From NCBI GenBank assembly GCA_021325675.1, contig JAJTCM010000010.1:43108-107107 (forward strand): a stretch of 64,000 nucleotides of DNA, written 5' to 3'. The notes under the pieces are model-generated. The model did not search any database. It was not told where the DNA came from and saw only the letters and a program-made list of their open reading frames with translations. The DNA is from Crocinitomicaceae bacterium (GTDB lineage Bacteria > Bacteroidota > Bacteroidia > Flavobacteriales_D > Crocinitomicaceae). Every line of letters starts with the position of its first letter. The stretch's first letter is position 1. Below, in pieces: positions 38,101 to 46,440 of this stretch. The position numbers and the translations under genes were made by a program.

Positions 38101-38527
38101 TATTGATCCTTCACTCCTGACCTGGAGTACAGGTGAGGTTGGCGCTTCAATCCTCGTAACAGAGCCGGGCTATTACACGGTAACTGCTGCTAACGGATGT
38201 GGTTCTTCTTCCGATTCAGCGATGATCGATATCCGCAGCTGCGTAGTGAACTTCCCGAACGTATTTACCCCGGGTGCAAGCGATAATGTGAACGCAGTTT
38301 ACAAAGTCCTGATCCCGACTGCAGGTCTCAGCGAATTCAAATGCCAGATCTTCAACCGCTGGGGTAACCTCGTGTACGAATACACAGATGTTTTCGGTGG
38401 CTGGGACGGTAAAGCTGACAACGGCAATGAATGTACACCGGGAACTTATTTCTACAAGCTTGTCGGAGAAACTTTTGTTGGCGACCCGGTAGAAATGAGC
38501 GGATTCTTCCAATTAATACGGGATTAA
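35162..38527 (+). CDS. Large surface protein with CUB, P-domain, Ig-like repeats and gliding-motility-type C-terminal domain
   Basis: 1121 residues. Signal peptide; CUB-like domain at 25-165 (DTLYFFDGNNTSAPSLG, GWGANISC); PKD-like segment to 270; proprotein-convertase P-domain-like fold at 330-500 (VMEHTYLGDLEVWLTCPNG, GDWTIHVQDN); then three Ig-like repeats of ~110 residues at 575-1000 sharing a Cys, GxW, a Phe-Pro-x-x-G-x-Y strand and a distal Cys; and a type B (CHU_C / TIGR04131-like) T9SS sorting domain (NFPNVFTPGASDN, IFNRWGNLVYE, FFQLIRD). Carried out through T9SS. Surface adhesin or matrix component; not shown to act in gliding. Confidence 0.9.
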   Translation: MKFNLTLLFALLVWGSGVFAQTVTITDPDYTPLTCSDFNDGGAVNFFDNGGSGANYGANRNDTIVLCPDLPNGPKLSITFGINAGQSFDVHPTDTLYFFDGNNTSAPSLGTLNSGINPNGGSFASTFDNPTGCITVVFHTDGANEAAGWGANISCGNPPQPFDIHIEAFINDQTVNALNPIDTGYVDICFGDSVLLVAKPVFPNSFEANGYGYSQNMGNVTIDWEFADGTIVADDDSVWFRPTQRSGYYVSLKITDIFPQSIYSFCKIRVSQKPDFYAAGPIENPICAYTEGTLIGGVTAADTAGVDIPEGSFILGGSVAGLTYLPDGSGQEYTTTITMDDFADTAVFNQSSDLQYVCLVMEHTYLGDLEVWLTCPNGTEIPLINSYDDGHIPGGFNGGGTYLGDANDEGNQTPGIGWEYCFSADFNTFNDMATEYSDGNTVPTTISGGDAMNPDGVYLPETTFAGFAGCPMNGDWTIHVQDNLAIDDGYIFEWSLLFNPELFPDYETYQNVIMDAHWVNDPTIVSGLNDTAIVVNPMYPGTYDYTFQVTDDFGCTYDTTAFITVSDTVRLGQDDIFCGTDFDLNLNFGENGTWSFFNSDGVPVFADPTDVNTTVTFPTNGTYNLIYTDVCAFDDTIVINNQSKPFFGFTEDMVICPNGTESLAVKDSAAYGQMSWNFFPNPAQDTLYSADLPAGTYNLTLFDSTGLCQSDTTFSISVQAPVQLEPDRSMCDISTYTFTNNLTSSGIGDWTFISTTGAPQFSSTTDANPSVTFPNDGIYALIYTDSVCPNIDDTVVLSVGSLPFFKVISDFYDCPNVVEMTSLGITTNVATLVWDPTLPQFNNIYNVSLPMGTYNSTVTNIYGCESDTTFTVNGQGKIDVLPQTPLCGLDITMTNNPVTAPGTWSQISGNGTAVFANEDNINTTITVPSYGYYTFLYSEDVCNDMDSVTIGFLREPTINIEEAMLCAEGNLPYEIVATSSIDPSLLTWSTGEVGASILVTEPGYYTVTAANGCGSSSDSAMIDIRSCVVNFPNVFTPGASDNVNAVYKVLIPTAGLSEFKCQIFNRWGNLVYEYTDVFGGWDGKADNGNECTPGTYFYKLVGETFVGDPVEMSGFFQLIRD

Positions 38528-38530
38528 TTC

Positions 38531-39406
38531 ATGTTCGTACAATCGAATAAAGTAAAAGACCTTAAAGCATATTTCTCTAAAAAACTTGAACTTCACTTCA
38601 GCCCGTCTGAAGTGAAGTTTATGTTTTCTGAGGCCCTGCAAAAAAGACTTGGCCTGGGCAAAGAAGAGCTTTTGTTCCCGGACGAGATCCGCTTATCGGA
38701 ATCAGATTTGCTGTTTGTCCGCACAATTGCCCATCGCCTGCTCGACAATGAGCCTTTTCAATATATTATCGGGGAAAGCGAATTCTGTGGGTTGCCTATT
38801 TCATGCGATCCACGCGCTTTGATCCCCCGCCCGGAAACAGAAGAACTGGTAAGTTGGATCAGGGAGGAATTCCGGGATAAAACCCAAAAACTGCAGTTTG
38901 TTGACTATTGCTCGGGAAGTGGCTGCATTGCCCTGGCATTGAAAAATTATTTCCCGCTGGCAGAGGTGACCGGTTTTGACCTTTCGGAAGGGGCAGTTGC
39001 ACTTTCCCGCGAAAATGCACAGCGGAATGCCCTGGAAGTAACTTTTGAGCTTGCTGATGTGCTTAACTTCCCTCCGCAGGCGATTTCAACGGCAACATTG
39101 GACTGCATTGTTTCCAATCCACCGTATATTCCTGAAAAAGACAAAAGCGGAATGCATGCCAATGTGCTCGAATTCGAACCGCACCTGGCGCTCTTCGTTT
39201 CAAATGATGATCCTTTGATATTTTACCGTAAAATTGCTGAGCTGGCACAAAACCAATTGAAACCCGGCGGAAAATTGTTTTTTGAGATCCACGAAGATTT
39301 ATCTTCCGAAGCAGAAAGCTTACTGAATACTTTCAATTTCACCGGTGTTGAGATCAAAGAAGACCTACAGGGCAAAAAACGGATGGTAAAAGCAGTAAAA
39401 GCTTAA
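38531..39406 (+). CDS. prmC: Peptide chain release factor N5-glutamine methyltransferase
   Basis: 291 residues. It methylates the Gln of the GGQ motif in RF1/RF2. N-terminal helical domain (residues 1-95), then a Rossmann methyltransferase: IPRPETEELVSWI, SAM motif VDYCSGSGCIALAL, and the catalytic SNPPYIP. Starts three bases after the surface-protein stop, but contains a terminator-like hairpin in codons 20-30. Its last four bases overlap the converging hydrolase gene. Confidence 0.94.
   Translation: MFVQSNKVKDLKAYFSKKLELHFSPSEVKFMFSEALQKRLGLGKEELLFPDEIRLSESDLLFVRTIAHRLLDNEPFQYIIGESEFCGLPISCDPRALIPRPETEELVSWIREEFRDKTQKLQFVDYCSGSGCIALALKNYFPLAEVTGFDLSEGAVALSRENAQRNALEVTFELADVLNFPPQAISTATLDCIVSNPPYIPEKDKSGMHANVLEFEPHLALFVSNDDPLIFYRKIAELAQNQLKPGGKLFFEIHEDLSSEAESLLNTFNFTGVEIKEDLQGKKRMVKAVKA
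38589..38623 (+). terminator. Terminator-like 13-bp hairpin inside the prmC coding sequence
   Basis: AACTTCACTTCAG (38589-38601) pairs perfectly with CTGAAGTGAAGTT (38607-38619) around a CCCGT loop, followed by TTTATGTTTT. It lies 62 bases after the stop of the surface-protein gene, where its terminator would be expected. Confidence 0.5.
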
Positions 39407-40389
39407 ATCCTGGCTTCTTTCCCTATGTGGAAAATAGCGTCGCCCTTGTACACAACCGGAGATTCATTCAGGCAAATAATATACCCTTCAAAAGTAGCTT
39501 TGATCTTCCGTTCATTTTTGCCGTAAGGATCGGTCACGATTCCAATTGTATCGCCTTTCACAACCCTGGCACCGTTTTTCACTGTTGCCTGGAACATGCC
39601 TGAATTAGGAGCACGAAGCCATTTACTCTGATCGAGGTAAATCGGTGTGCGATCCTTGGAAATATCAATCTTAAAGCTGCGCATCTCCAGATAGCTCAAA
39701 ACACGTTTCACGCCGTTCAAGCCTTCTTCCACAATTAATTCTTCGATGCTGTTCGTTTTTCCGCCTTCGAAAAGCAGCATTTTTTTGCCCTGTTTCGAAA
39801 GTGATTCGCGGATAGTTTTGGGAATATGCGAAGAATTCAGGATCAGCGGCGGGTTAAAGATGCGCGCCAGCTCCAGGCTCTCCTCATCATTGAAGATACA
39901 GCGGATTTGCGGGAAGTTGTTACGCTGTGACGACCCGGTATGGAAATCGATCACATAATCCACATGCGGTGTAATTTCCTTCATAAAGTGATAGGCAAAC
40001 TGCGCTGCAAGCGATCCGGATTCACTTCCGGGAAAGCTGCGGTTCAGGTCCCGGCCGTCCGGAAGCTCACGCTTGAGATTGAGAAAACCGAAAATATTAA
40101 ACACCGGCAGACAGATAATCGTTCCCCGAAGCGGTTTATTGAAACCTTTCCTGATGATTCGCCGGATCACTTCCACCCCGTTAATTTCATCGCCATGCAG
40201 GCCCGCCATAAGCAGCACGGTTGGGCCGTCCACTTTAGCACGCTCCACGATAACAGGAACTAAAATCGGTGTGCTGGTATGCAGTTTCGCTACATCCAGG
40301 TTCAATTGGGCGCCTTTCCCGGGTAAAATTTCCTTCCCGAGAATGACCATTTTTTTGGGTTTTACTGCCGGATCTTTAACGTCTGACAT
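39403..40389 (-). CDS. Succinylglutamate desuccinylase/aspartoacylase-family zinc hydrolase
   Basis: 328 residues from the ATG at 40389, where homology-like sequence begins. An M14-like fold: zinc ligands H and E in [15 protein letters not shown], then [10 protein letters not shown] and the His of [14 protein letters not shown]; a C-terminal biotinyl-lipoyl-like beta domain ([15 protein letters not shown]). Relatives cut N-acyl amino acids. It overlaps the end of rimK by 14 bases and belongs to one transcript with it and the RimB-like gene, so a role in trimming glutamate added by RimK is possible but inferred. Confidence 0.9.
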   Translation of the reverse strand: MSDVKDPAVKPKKMVILGKEILPGKGAQLNLDVAKLHTSTPILVPVIVERAKVDGPTVLLMAGLHGDEINGVEVIRRIIRKGFNKPLRGTIICLPVFNIFGFLNLKRELPDGRDLNRSFPGSESGSLAAQFAYHFMKEITPHVDYVIDFHTGSSQRNNFPQIRCIFNDEESLELARIFNPPLILNSSHIPKTIRESLSKQGKKMLLFEGGKTNSIEELIVEEGLNGVKRVLSYLEMRSFKIDISKDRTPIYLDQSKWLRAPNSGMFQATVKNGARVVKGDTIGIVTDPYGKNERKIKATFEGYIICLNESPVVYKGDAIFHIGKEARI

Positions 40390-41254
40390 TTTTTTCGATA
40401 TAAGAAATGATTTTACCGGCGATATCCAATTGCGTAGCGCTTTCAATTCCTTTCAGGCCGGGTGAAGAGTTCACTTCCAGTACCAGCGGCCCGCGCTCCG
40501 ACTGAAGCAAATCGACCCCGGCGATTCCCAGGCCAACAGCTTTTGCAGCCAGGATTGCCGTATATTTTTCTTCAACACTTAATTCAATGCTTTCGGAGGT
40601 CCCGCCGCGGTGCAGGTTGGAACGGAATTCCCCCGGCTTGCCCTGGCGCTTCATCGCGCCAACAACTTCCCCGTCCACGACAAAAGCGCGGATATCAGCC
40701 CCTTTGGCTTCTTTGATGAATTCCTGAACGATCACGCGGGCTTTCAAGCCGTTAAACGCTTCCAGTACGGATTGGGCCGCATTTTTGTTTTCTGCTAACA
40801 CCACGCCCAGGCCCTGCGTGCCTTCCAGCAGCTTAAGGATTACTGGAACGCCACCCGCAGATTCAACGACATGCTCCACGTTCCGGGAATAGTTCGTGAA
40901 AACGGTTTTTGGCAAGCCAATCCCTTCTTTGGAAAGCACCTGCAAACACCGGAGCTTATCGCGTGAATGCACGATACCGCGCGAATTAACGGCCGTAAAT
41001 ATGTTCATCATTTCAAACTGGCGGACCACAGCTGTTCCGTAAAAAGTAACGGACGCCCCGATCCGCGGAATAACCGCATCATAATCTTCGAGATAATGGT
41101 CTTTGTAATAAAGCGAAGGGCCTTTTTGTTCAATTTCAATGTTGCATGCCAGGTGATCGATCACATGTGCTTCGTGGCCGTGCTCAGCGGCGGCTTCTAC
41201 CAAACGCTTGGTGGAATATAAGTTTTGGTTCCTGGAAAGGATCGCTATTTTCAT
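40376..41254 (-). CDS. rimK: RimK-family alpha-L-glutamate ligase
   Basis: 292 residues, ATP-grasp. In E. coli RimK adds glutamates to the C-terminus of ribosomal protein S6. Seen here: N-terminal PreATP-grasp [38 protein letters not shown], the nucleotide-binding [30 protein letters not shown], and the metal site [13 protein letters not shown]. 23 bases after the RimB-like gene, overlapping the hydrolase gene downstream. Target protein not in the window. Confidence 0.94.
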   Translation of the reverse strand: MKIAILSRNQNLYSTKRLVEAAAEHGHEAHVIDHLACNIEIEQKGPSLYYKDHYLEDYDAVIPRIGASVTFYGTAVVRQFEMMNIFTAVNSRGIVHSRDKLRCLQVLSKEGIGLPKTVFTNYSRNVEHVVESAGGVPVILKLLEGTQGLGVVLAENKNAAQSVLEAFNGLKARVIVQEFIKEAKGADIRAFVVDGEVVGAMKRQGKPGEFRSNLHRGGTSESIELSVEEKYTAILAAKAVGLGIAGVDLLQSERGPLVLEVNSSPGLKGIESATQLDIAGKIISYIEKNVRR

Positions 41255-41277
41255 ATCTTATTTTTAACAGGATTACC

Positions 41278-41763
41278 CTATTTCAGGGATCCTTCTTTAC
41301 TTTGAGTGCTGCCTGCAGCAGTCTGTGCTTTTTTTTCTTTGTAGGATTGGTTCACCAGGGCCGTGTCAATGAGAAAATTCCCGTTGAGGATCTTTCTTCC
41401 GATGAGGATCGGGTTTTTCAGTCCCGTACGTTTGGTGAGTGAGAAATCGGTATCGAATTCGCGGCCAAAGAGGACAAGCCTCGTTTTGATGAAAAAACGC
41501 GCCTGCTTATCGCCGGTTGAGCTTTTGACATTCTTTTTGGAATATTCCCTGAACTCGTGGATTTCACCTGAATATTTCGGCAATGTTTCATCCAGGAAAA
41601 CCACTTTAAGCATTTTACCCCCGTCTTCTTCTTCCACTTCCTGGATGAACTCGCAGTGAATGGAGCAGGAATACGCCCCGCTGTCGATTTTCACTGATAC
41701 ATTCTCCAGGCCGAATTCCGGCAGGTCAACTTTATCCTTTCTTCCGATGACTTGCTTTTGCAT
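41278..41763 (-). CDS. RimB-like retropepsin-fold protease (PF05618-type)
   Basis: 161 residues. The family was named ATP-dependent zinc protease, but the fold is aspartic-protease (retropepsin)-like; the active-site motif here is KIDSGAYSCSIH (DSGA for the usual DTGA) near residue 26, and the C-terminal half has KRTGLKNPILIGRKIL. In pseudomonads RimB acts with RimK on S6. First gene of the RimK cassette, 116 bases after the M61 gene stop with a hairpin between. Confidence 0.9.
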   Translation of the reverse strand: MQKQVIGRKDKVDLPEFGLENVSVKIDSGAYSCSIHCEFIQEVEEEDGGKMLKVVFLDETLPKYSGEIHEFREYSKKNVKSSTGDKQARFFIKTRLVLFGREFDTDFSLTKRTGLKNPILIGRKILNGNFLIDTALVNQSYKEKKAQTAAGSTQSKEGSLK

Positions 41764-41852
41764 AAAAAAGATTTTGAACGAAGGTAAGAAAGTTTTCGGA
41801 AACGGGGAAATCGGGCGTTAAATTTAATGGAGACGCACTACAAAGAAATCAA

Positions 41853-41873
41853 CAGGAAAATTTCGTTTTCCTG
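41853..41873 (-). terminator. Probable terminator of the M61 peptidase gene
   Basis: CAGGAAAA and TTTTCCTG form a perfect 8-bp stem with a 5-base loop, seven bases after the M61 stop on the minus strand, followed by a T-rich stretch. It separates the M61 gene from the RimK cassette. Confidence 0.5.
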
Positions 41874-41879
41874 GCGCTA

Positions 41880-43637
41880 TTATCTCAACCAGTAATTCAA
41901 CAGATCATTCGGCTTTTCGACAGACATGCGGTAGCTTGGGCGTTCGTAGCTTCCGATTTTAGCCGTCAGCTCAAGCAGGATGTCTTCGCGGGCAACGAGA
42001 ATGGAAACAACATCGCCGTCATCATAGCTGCCGAGGGTTGCGTCGACTTCAGCGCCAGAAACACGATAGCCGTTTACGCCGATAATTTCATCATTTACGC
42101 TCAGTCCGGCATTCTCAGCGGAGGAGTTGGAACGCACGGATTTCACGATCCCATTGGAGAAAGTTGCCCCAAAATTCGCTTTTTTGGTTCCTGTATATTC
42201 TGTTTTTACACCCAATGGACCAAAAACAGCTTTGAAATCCGGGACTTGCGTACCGTAAACGTAAGCATCCAGGAAAGGCTTCATGTCTTCACCCATGAAG
42301 TCCGTCAGGGCTTTTTCGAATTCTTCCTCTGAGAAACCGCGGTTGAGCTTTTTGTAAAAATCCTTGTAGAGTTTTTGCAGGAAATCGTCGAGCGATTTTT
42401 TACCTTTGAATTTCGTCACGATTTTCGCATCGAGCATAGCCGCAATCATCGCGCCGCGGGTGTAATACGTCATCGTCGTGTTCGCTGAATTTTCATTCGG
42501 GCGGTAAGCTTTGATCCAGGCGTCAAAGCTGGCGTGGGCTACCGGCTGTACGCGTGATCCTTCCGAGCCTTCCACGTAATTCACCGAGCTGTTGATCTTC
42601 TGCAGCATTTGCTCCTGGGTGTAGAAACCGGCACGGCGGAGCAGCAATTCATCGTAATAGGATGTAAAGCCTTCCATCACCCATAAAAGTGACGTATAAT
42701 TTTCCTCATCGTAGTTAAATGGCCCGAGCTGCACCGGACGGATACGTTTTACGTTCCACAGGTGAAAATATTCGTGTGCCACCAAAGACAGGAAACCGAT
42801 GTACTCCGCTCCCTGGTAGGTCCAGCGGTTAACGCTCAGCGTGGTAGAATTGGTATGCTCCAAACCGCCTTGCCCGTCAACAACATTGTGAATGATGAAC
42901 GTATAATCTTTGTTCGGGTTTTCGCCAAACACTTTTGTGGCCGTGGAAACGATGGTTGCCATATCTTTTTTCAGGGTCGGGATATCATAATTCCCCGGGC
43001 CGTAAATCGCCACGTTGTGCTTCACGCCTTCGGCTGTAAAATCAAACGTTTCATGGTTACCGATCTCAATCGGGCAATCCACCAGCTGATCGTAGTTCAT
43101 GAAGCTGAATTCAAATCCTTTATCGGAGCTCATCCGTTCTCCCGCAACCGGCATGGCCGTGCTTACTTTTTTGAACGTTTCGTAAGGAATGACGCTTAAA
43201 GTACCGCTTTTTTCCCTGAGCTTGTCTACATACATGAAAACACCCGAACCGCTCACAAAACCGTGTGTCAGGTCCAGGAAACTTGTGCGAACGCTCAATT
43301 CAAAAGCATACACCTCGTAATTGATTTTCACTTTCTGGGCGCTCCCTTTGACAACTTCCCAGGTGTTTTTGTTCCGCTTTTTAACCTCGAGCGCCTTGCC
43401 TTTTTCGTCCCAGGCTTTCACCATGTTTACGTTTTTGGCGAATTCACGCACGAGGTACGATCCTGGCGCCCAAACAGGCATTTTGATATCAAAACTGTTT
43501 TCCTTCACATCGGAAACGAGCATTTCCACTTCGAAATAATGGTTCTGCGGCTTCGACATGCGCAAGGTATAATGAACGCCCTGGGCAAGAGAAAGGAATG
43601 AAATTCCAAAGGATAACAGGAGGAATCTGAGTTTCAT
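41880..43637 (-). CDS. M61 glycyl-aminopeptidase-family metallopeptidase with PDZ domain
   Basis: 585 residues. Signal peptide (ends near LSLAQ), N-terminal beta domain to about 190, the M61 catalytic domain with HEYFHLWN (HExxH) near residue 285 and the third zinc ligand in WVMEGFTSYYDE, and a PDZ domain at 490-560 (GIVKSVRSNSSAENAGL, NDEIIGVNGYRVSGAEV). It should remove N-terminal residues from peptides in the periplasm or at the surface. Single gene. Confidence 0.93.
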   Translation of the reverse strand: MKLRFLLLSFGISFLSLAQGVHYTLRMSKPQNHYFEVEMLVSDVKENSFDIKMPVWAPGSYLVREFAKNVNMVKAWDEKGKALEVKKRNKNTWEVVKGSAQKVKINYEVYAFELSVRTSFLDLTHGFVSGSGVFMYVDKLREKSGTLSVIPYETFKKVSTAMPVAGERMSSDKGFEFSFMNYDQLVDCPIEIGNHETFDFTAEGVKHNVAIYGPGNYDIPTLKKDMATIVSTATKVFGENPNKDYTFIIHNVVDGQGGLEHTNSTTLSVNRWTYQGAEYIGFLSLVAHEYFHLWNVKRIRPVQLGPFNYDEENYTSLLWVMEGFTSYYDELLLRRAGFYTQEQMLQKINSSVNYVEGSEGSRVQPVAHASFDAWIKAYRPNENSANTTMTYYTRGAMIAAMLDAKIVTKFKGKKSLDDFLQKLYKDFYKKLNRGFSEEEFEKALTDFMGEDMKPFLDAYVYGTQVPDFKAVFGPLGVKTEYTGTKKANFGATFSNGIVKSVRSNSSAENAGLSVNDEIIGVNGYRVSGAEVDATLGSYDDGDVVSILVAREDILLELTAKIGSYERPSYRMSVEKPNDLLNYWLR

Positions 43638-43727
43638 GTTTTATGATTTTGACGGTAAAAATACAATTATTAATGAAAAAATACATGTCTTTGGGACCAG
43701 CGGTTGAATTTCCGGACAATCCTGCCA

Positions 43728-43860
43728 CCAGGACACTGAGACACGAGGGGGAGCCCTGAGTTTTTTTGAACCATATAAGTCATATTAAGATTTGAGATGA
43801 ATCAAAAGCAAGAAGAACACATAAACCTTAATTTTCATTTTTATGTTATCTCCACACCAG
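43728..43860. repeat. Remnant of a GCCAC-type intergenic repeat
   Basis: The 277-base gap 43638-43914 has no gene. From GCCACCAGGACACTGAGACA onward it resembles one arm of the element at 23661-23769, followed by the AT-rich phrase ACCATATAAGTCATATTAAG often adjacent to such repeats in this phylum (recalled). The opposite arm was not found. Confidence 0.35.
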
Positions 43861-43914
43861 CAATTTCCAAAATGAGCTTACCTTATGCTGTTCAACATAA
43901 TCTGCGTAAGAAAA

Positions 43915-44556
43915 TTAAAGATGGAAAAACGAAAACTCCTTTGTATTCCACTCCTTTTCGAAGAGGTGCGGGTAATGTTTTTTCATTTCACTGTTCATCA
44001 GGTCAACAGGGACGTCATCAAATTCGCCGTAAAAATGCCTGTATTCCATGAAACGGCTGCTGCCTTCGAATTCCTGGAACATGGAATCTGTACGGCCGTC
44101 CCAATCCAGGGGACTCACACCGGAAATAGCGCAAATACGACGGTCAAAGGCGGGAGTGCATTTCACCCATTTGTTTTCCAGGTAAAGCTCAACATACCCA
44201 TGAAACACGATTTCCTCTTTACCGAGGTAAGAAAGAAGCTTTTCAACGCCGATGTGATTGGTTACAATTGCAAAACCCAGGCGGGAAGGAATTCCGAAAC
44301 TCCGGGCGCAAGCAGCCAGCAGTACCGCTTTTTCGACACACCACGCACGCTTTTTTCCCGTAATCCTGCCTGCCTGTAAAGAAGCCGGACGCAAATCCAG
44401 GTGATACGGATCGTACAAAAAAGCATCACGCACCTTGAAATATAGCTTTTTGGCGAGCTCAACTTCATTTTCACCTGCGGAAATACCGGCCAAAAAATGC
44501 TGTACTTCCGGGGAGGAGAAGTTAAGAATTGCTGTTTCACGAAGGTATTTTTGCAT
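43915..44556 (-). CDS. Transglutaminase-like domain protein
   Basis: 213 residues, no signal peptide. A papain-fold transglutaminase domain: the Cys in RAWCVEKAVLLAACARSFG, the His in FHGYVELYLENKWVKC, and the Asp in PAFDRRIC make a plausible triad. Such stand-alone domains in bacteria are usually proteases or peptide-modifying enzymes. It has its own upstream region of 236 bases. Specific role unknown. Confidence 0.82.
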   Translation of the reverse strand: MQKYLRETAILNFSSPEVQHFLAGISAGENEVELAKKLYFKVRDAFLYDPYHLDLRPASLQAGRITGKKRAWCVEKAVLLAACARSFGIPSRLGFAIVTNHIGVEKLLSYLGKEEIVFHGYVELYLENKWVKCTPAFDRRICAISGVSPLDWDGRTDSMFQEFEGSSRFMEYRHFYGEFDDVPVDLMNSEMKKHYPHLFEKEWNTKEFSFFHL

Positions 44557-44657
44557 CTTTTCAGGCCTGTTTAAAAATCTCGTTTACTGATTTATACATT
44601 TCACTCAATATAAATAACATTTCACAAAAAAGTCATAAAACATGATGAAAAACGGTT

Positions 44658-44783
44658 TAGCTTTGTTAGTGTAGTAGTTAAACATAGTTTTATTGTTTTT
44701 GGTTTAGGTGCCTGATTTAGTAAGCTGAAGTATCGTTGTTGGTTTTACGTAATTAGCTTATTAAGTCAGGCTTTATTTTTTTA
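44658..44783 (+). ncRNA. Candidate small RNA (promoter plus long hairpin)
   Basis: The 236-base gap 44557-44792 has no ORF. On the plus strand TAGCTTTG (44658-44665) fits the -7 box, and a 19-bp stem (44710-44728 with 44753-44771, three T-G pairs) with a ~24-base loop is followed by CTTTATTTTTTT. A transcript of about 110 bases would result. It is antisense-oriented to both neighbours and runs up to the SUI1 gene end. It could be only a terminator; a clear -33 box is missing. Confidence 0.35.
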
Positions 44784-44792
44784 CCTCCTTTT

Positions 44793-45137
44793 TTAACCGC
44801 CCTTCCGAACTGTCTGATACCCTTCTTTTTGTAAAATTTCCAGGATCTTATCGCGAAAATTACCTTGTACGAGGATTTCACCGTCTTTTGCCGTTCCGCC
44901 GACACCGCATTTGGATTTCAGCAACTTGCCTAATTCTTTCAAATCATCATCCGAACCAACGAAACCCTCCACTAAAGTCACTTCTTTCCCGGCGCGCTGT
45001 TTTTTGTCAATAGAAACATATAATTTCTGCTGGTTTTTTGGCCGGGTTTCCGTTTCCTGGCTTTCCTCCGATTCATAGGAAAAATTGGGGTTCGTCGAAT
45101 ACACGATGTTGACGCGGTTTTTATCTTTTTTACTCAT
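44793..45137 (-). CDS. eIF1/SUI1-like translation factor (YciH family)
   Basis: 114 residues. The C-terminal ~70 residues are the SUI1 fold (RAGKEVTLVEGFVGSDDDLK, LLKSKCGVGGTAKDGEILVQ, GNFRDKILEIL), preceded by a charged, likely disordered N-terminus. Bacterial YciH may influence start-codon selection. Third gene of the minus-strand set with GDPD and the outer-membrane protein, 11 bases after GDPD. Confidence 0.9.
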   Translation of the reverse strand: MSKKDKNRVNIVYSTNPNFSYESEESQETETRPKNQQKLYVSIDKKQRAGKEVTLVEGFVGSDDDLKELGKLLKSKCGVGGTAKDGEILVQGNFRDKILEILQKEGYQTVRKGG

Positions 45138-45148
45138 CTTATTCCGGT

Positions 45149-45931
45149 TTAATATTTTTCAATTAAAGTTGCCTTGATGTCATCAGCCAGCAGGTAATCC
45201 GGGTATTTGCGCAAAGCCGTGCGAATCCCTCTTGGCGACCTGGCCTCGAACAACACTGTCTGAAACCCTTTGTTTCTGAGATCGGCCAGCTCCTCTTTTG
45301 TAATGTTTTCGCTTTTCAGCACAAAGCCTTTCAGGCCGGGTTTAGAAACATATTTTAAGGCATCTTCATAATTCAGCGCTTCGTAATATATTTCCATTCC
45401 CGAAGCCAGTAACGCGTCGATCCATTCTGAGTTGAAGGTGATCAGCCGTACGCCGTTCGCCGGATATTTATCGCGGAAAGCCAGCAGATCATCCAAAAGC
45501 TCGTCCAACGGAACGGTTTCGCCCTCGCAGGAATTTACGTGCTTCAAATCCAGGAAGACCGCTTTGCTATAGAGCTGCAATTCGTCCAGCCGTACCAGCT
45601 TTTCTTTGTGAAATGATTGATAACGTATTTTTTCCAGCTCAGCATCCGTTTTCGAAGGAATGCAACCCGTTTCGCCGGTTTCAGCTTCCAGGCCAAGATC
45701 GTGAAAGAGCCACGCCGTGCCGTTTTTCGAAAGCTGAATATCTACTTCCACGCCGTCACAGCCATTTTGTGCCAGCGCCAGGTCGACCGATTCCTGCGAA
45801 TTGTCGTGGTAAACCGAATTGGAAATCTCGATGCCGTTACCCGCGTGACCGAAAACCTGTACCGCATCGAAATTCTTTTCCTTCCGGCAGGAAAACAGGA
45901 CAAGCGCTATGGTGATGAGGCTAAAACGCAT
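45149..45931 (-). CDS. Glycerophosphodiester phosphodiesterase-like lipoprotein
   Basis: 260 residues from the ATG at 45931 (a longer frame to 46078 lacks signal features). MRFSLITIALVLFSC is a lipobox signal. GDPD landmarks are GHAGNG, the NSQESVDLA region, VEVDIQLSKNG and FHDLGLE (HD). It hydrolyses glycerophosphodiesters to glycerol-3-phosphate at the cell envelope. It overlaps the end of the outer-membrane-protein gene by 11 bases, so the two are linked. Confidence 0.85.
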   Translation of the reverse strand: MRFSLITIALVLFSCRKEKNFDAVQVFGHAGNGIEISNSVYHDNSQESVDLALAQNGCDGVEVDIQLSKNGTAWLFHDLGLEAETGETGCIPSKTDAELEKIRYQSFHKEKLVRLDELQLYSKAVFLDLKHVNSCEGETVPLDELLDDLLAFRDKYPANGVRLITFNSEWIDALLASGMEIYYEALNYEDALKYVSKPGLKGFVLKSENITKEELADLRNKGFQTVLFEARSPRGIRTALRKYPDYLLADDIKATLIEKY

Positions 45932-46424
45932 GCGAAATTCCGATTTTAGCGCTGTAAGCAAATGAAAATCCCGTTTCAACCCGCTTGAAAAAATCCGAAT
46001 GAAAAGTCTCCGCCTGGAAACCGATCTGCGGCTGAAAAAAGAAGGCGTATTTGCGGCCAATCCCCATGTGAGTTCCAAGCAATATCTCGTTGAAAAAATG
46101 AAGCTCGGATTGCTGCTTGTTTACCTGGAAAAAACTGAGCTGGTAATTCGCTGTTCCCTGGCAGAAAAAAATGCCCCGGCTTTTGAAATTACTGCGTAAG
46201 CCATAAAACACTTCCGGGAAAGCCCGCTGCTGGAAAACCGTACGGTTAATCCCGAAACCCAGCCCCAGCTCCTGCCGGATTGTATTCCCCGGGAAAAGCA
46301 CGGAAGCTTCCGTGAAAAAATCCAAACGGTTCATCCGAACACCGATATTTAGCTGCCGCAAGCTGTCCTGACCGTAAGAAAAGACGACTGAAAAAAAACA
46401 ACATATCAGAAAGCGGGGCTTCAT
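45921..46424 (-). CDS. Putative small outer-membrane beta-barrel protein
   Basis: 167 residues. Signal peptide (VFSYGQ end near residue 18), then alternating hydrophobic and polar strands (LGLGFGINRTVFQQ, ANYQLSFFQVNKQQ) and a terminal Phe (GISHAF), which is the usual barrel-end signal. No family recognised. First in the GDPD/SUI1 operon. Confidence 0.55.
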   Translation of the reverse strand: MKPRFLICCFFSVVFSYGQDSLRQLNIGVRMNRLDFFTEASVLFPGNTIRQELGLGFGINRTVFQQRAFPEVFYGLRSNFKSRGIFFCQGTANYQLSFFQVNKQQSELHFFNEILLGTHMGIGRKYAFFFQPQIGFQAETFHSDFFKRVETGFSFAYSAKIGISHAF

Positions 46425-46440
46425 GGTGCAAATATAATTA

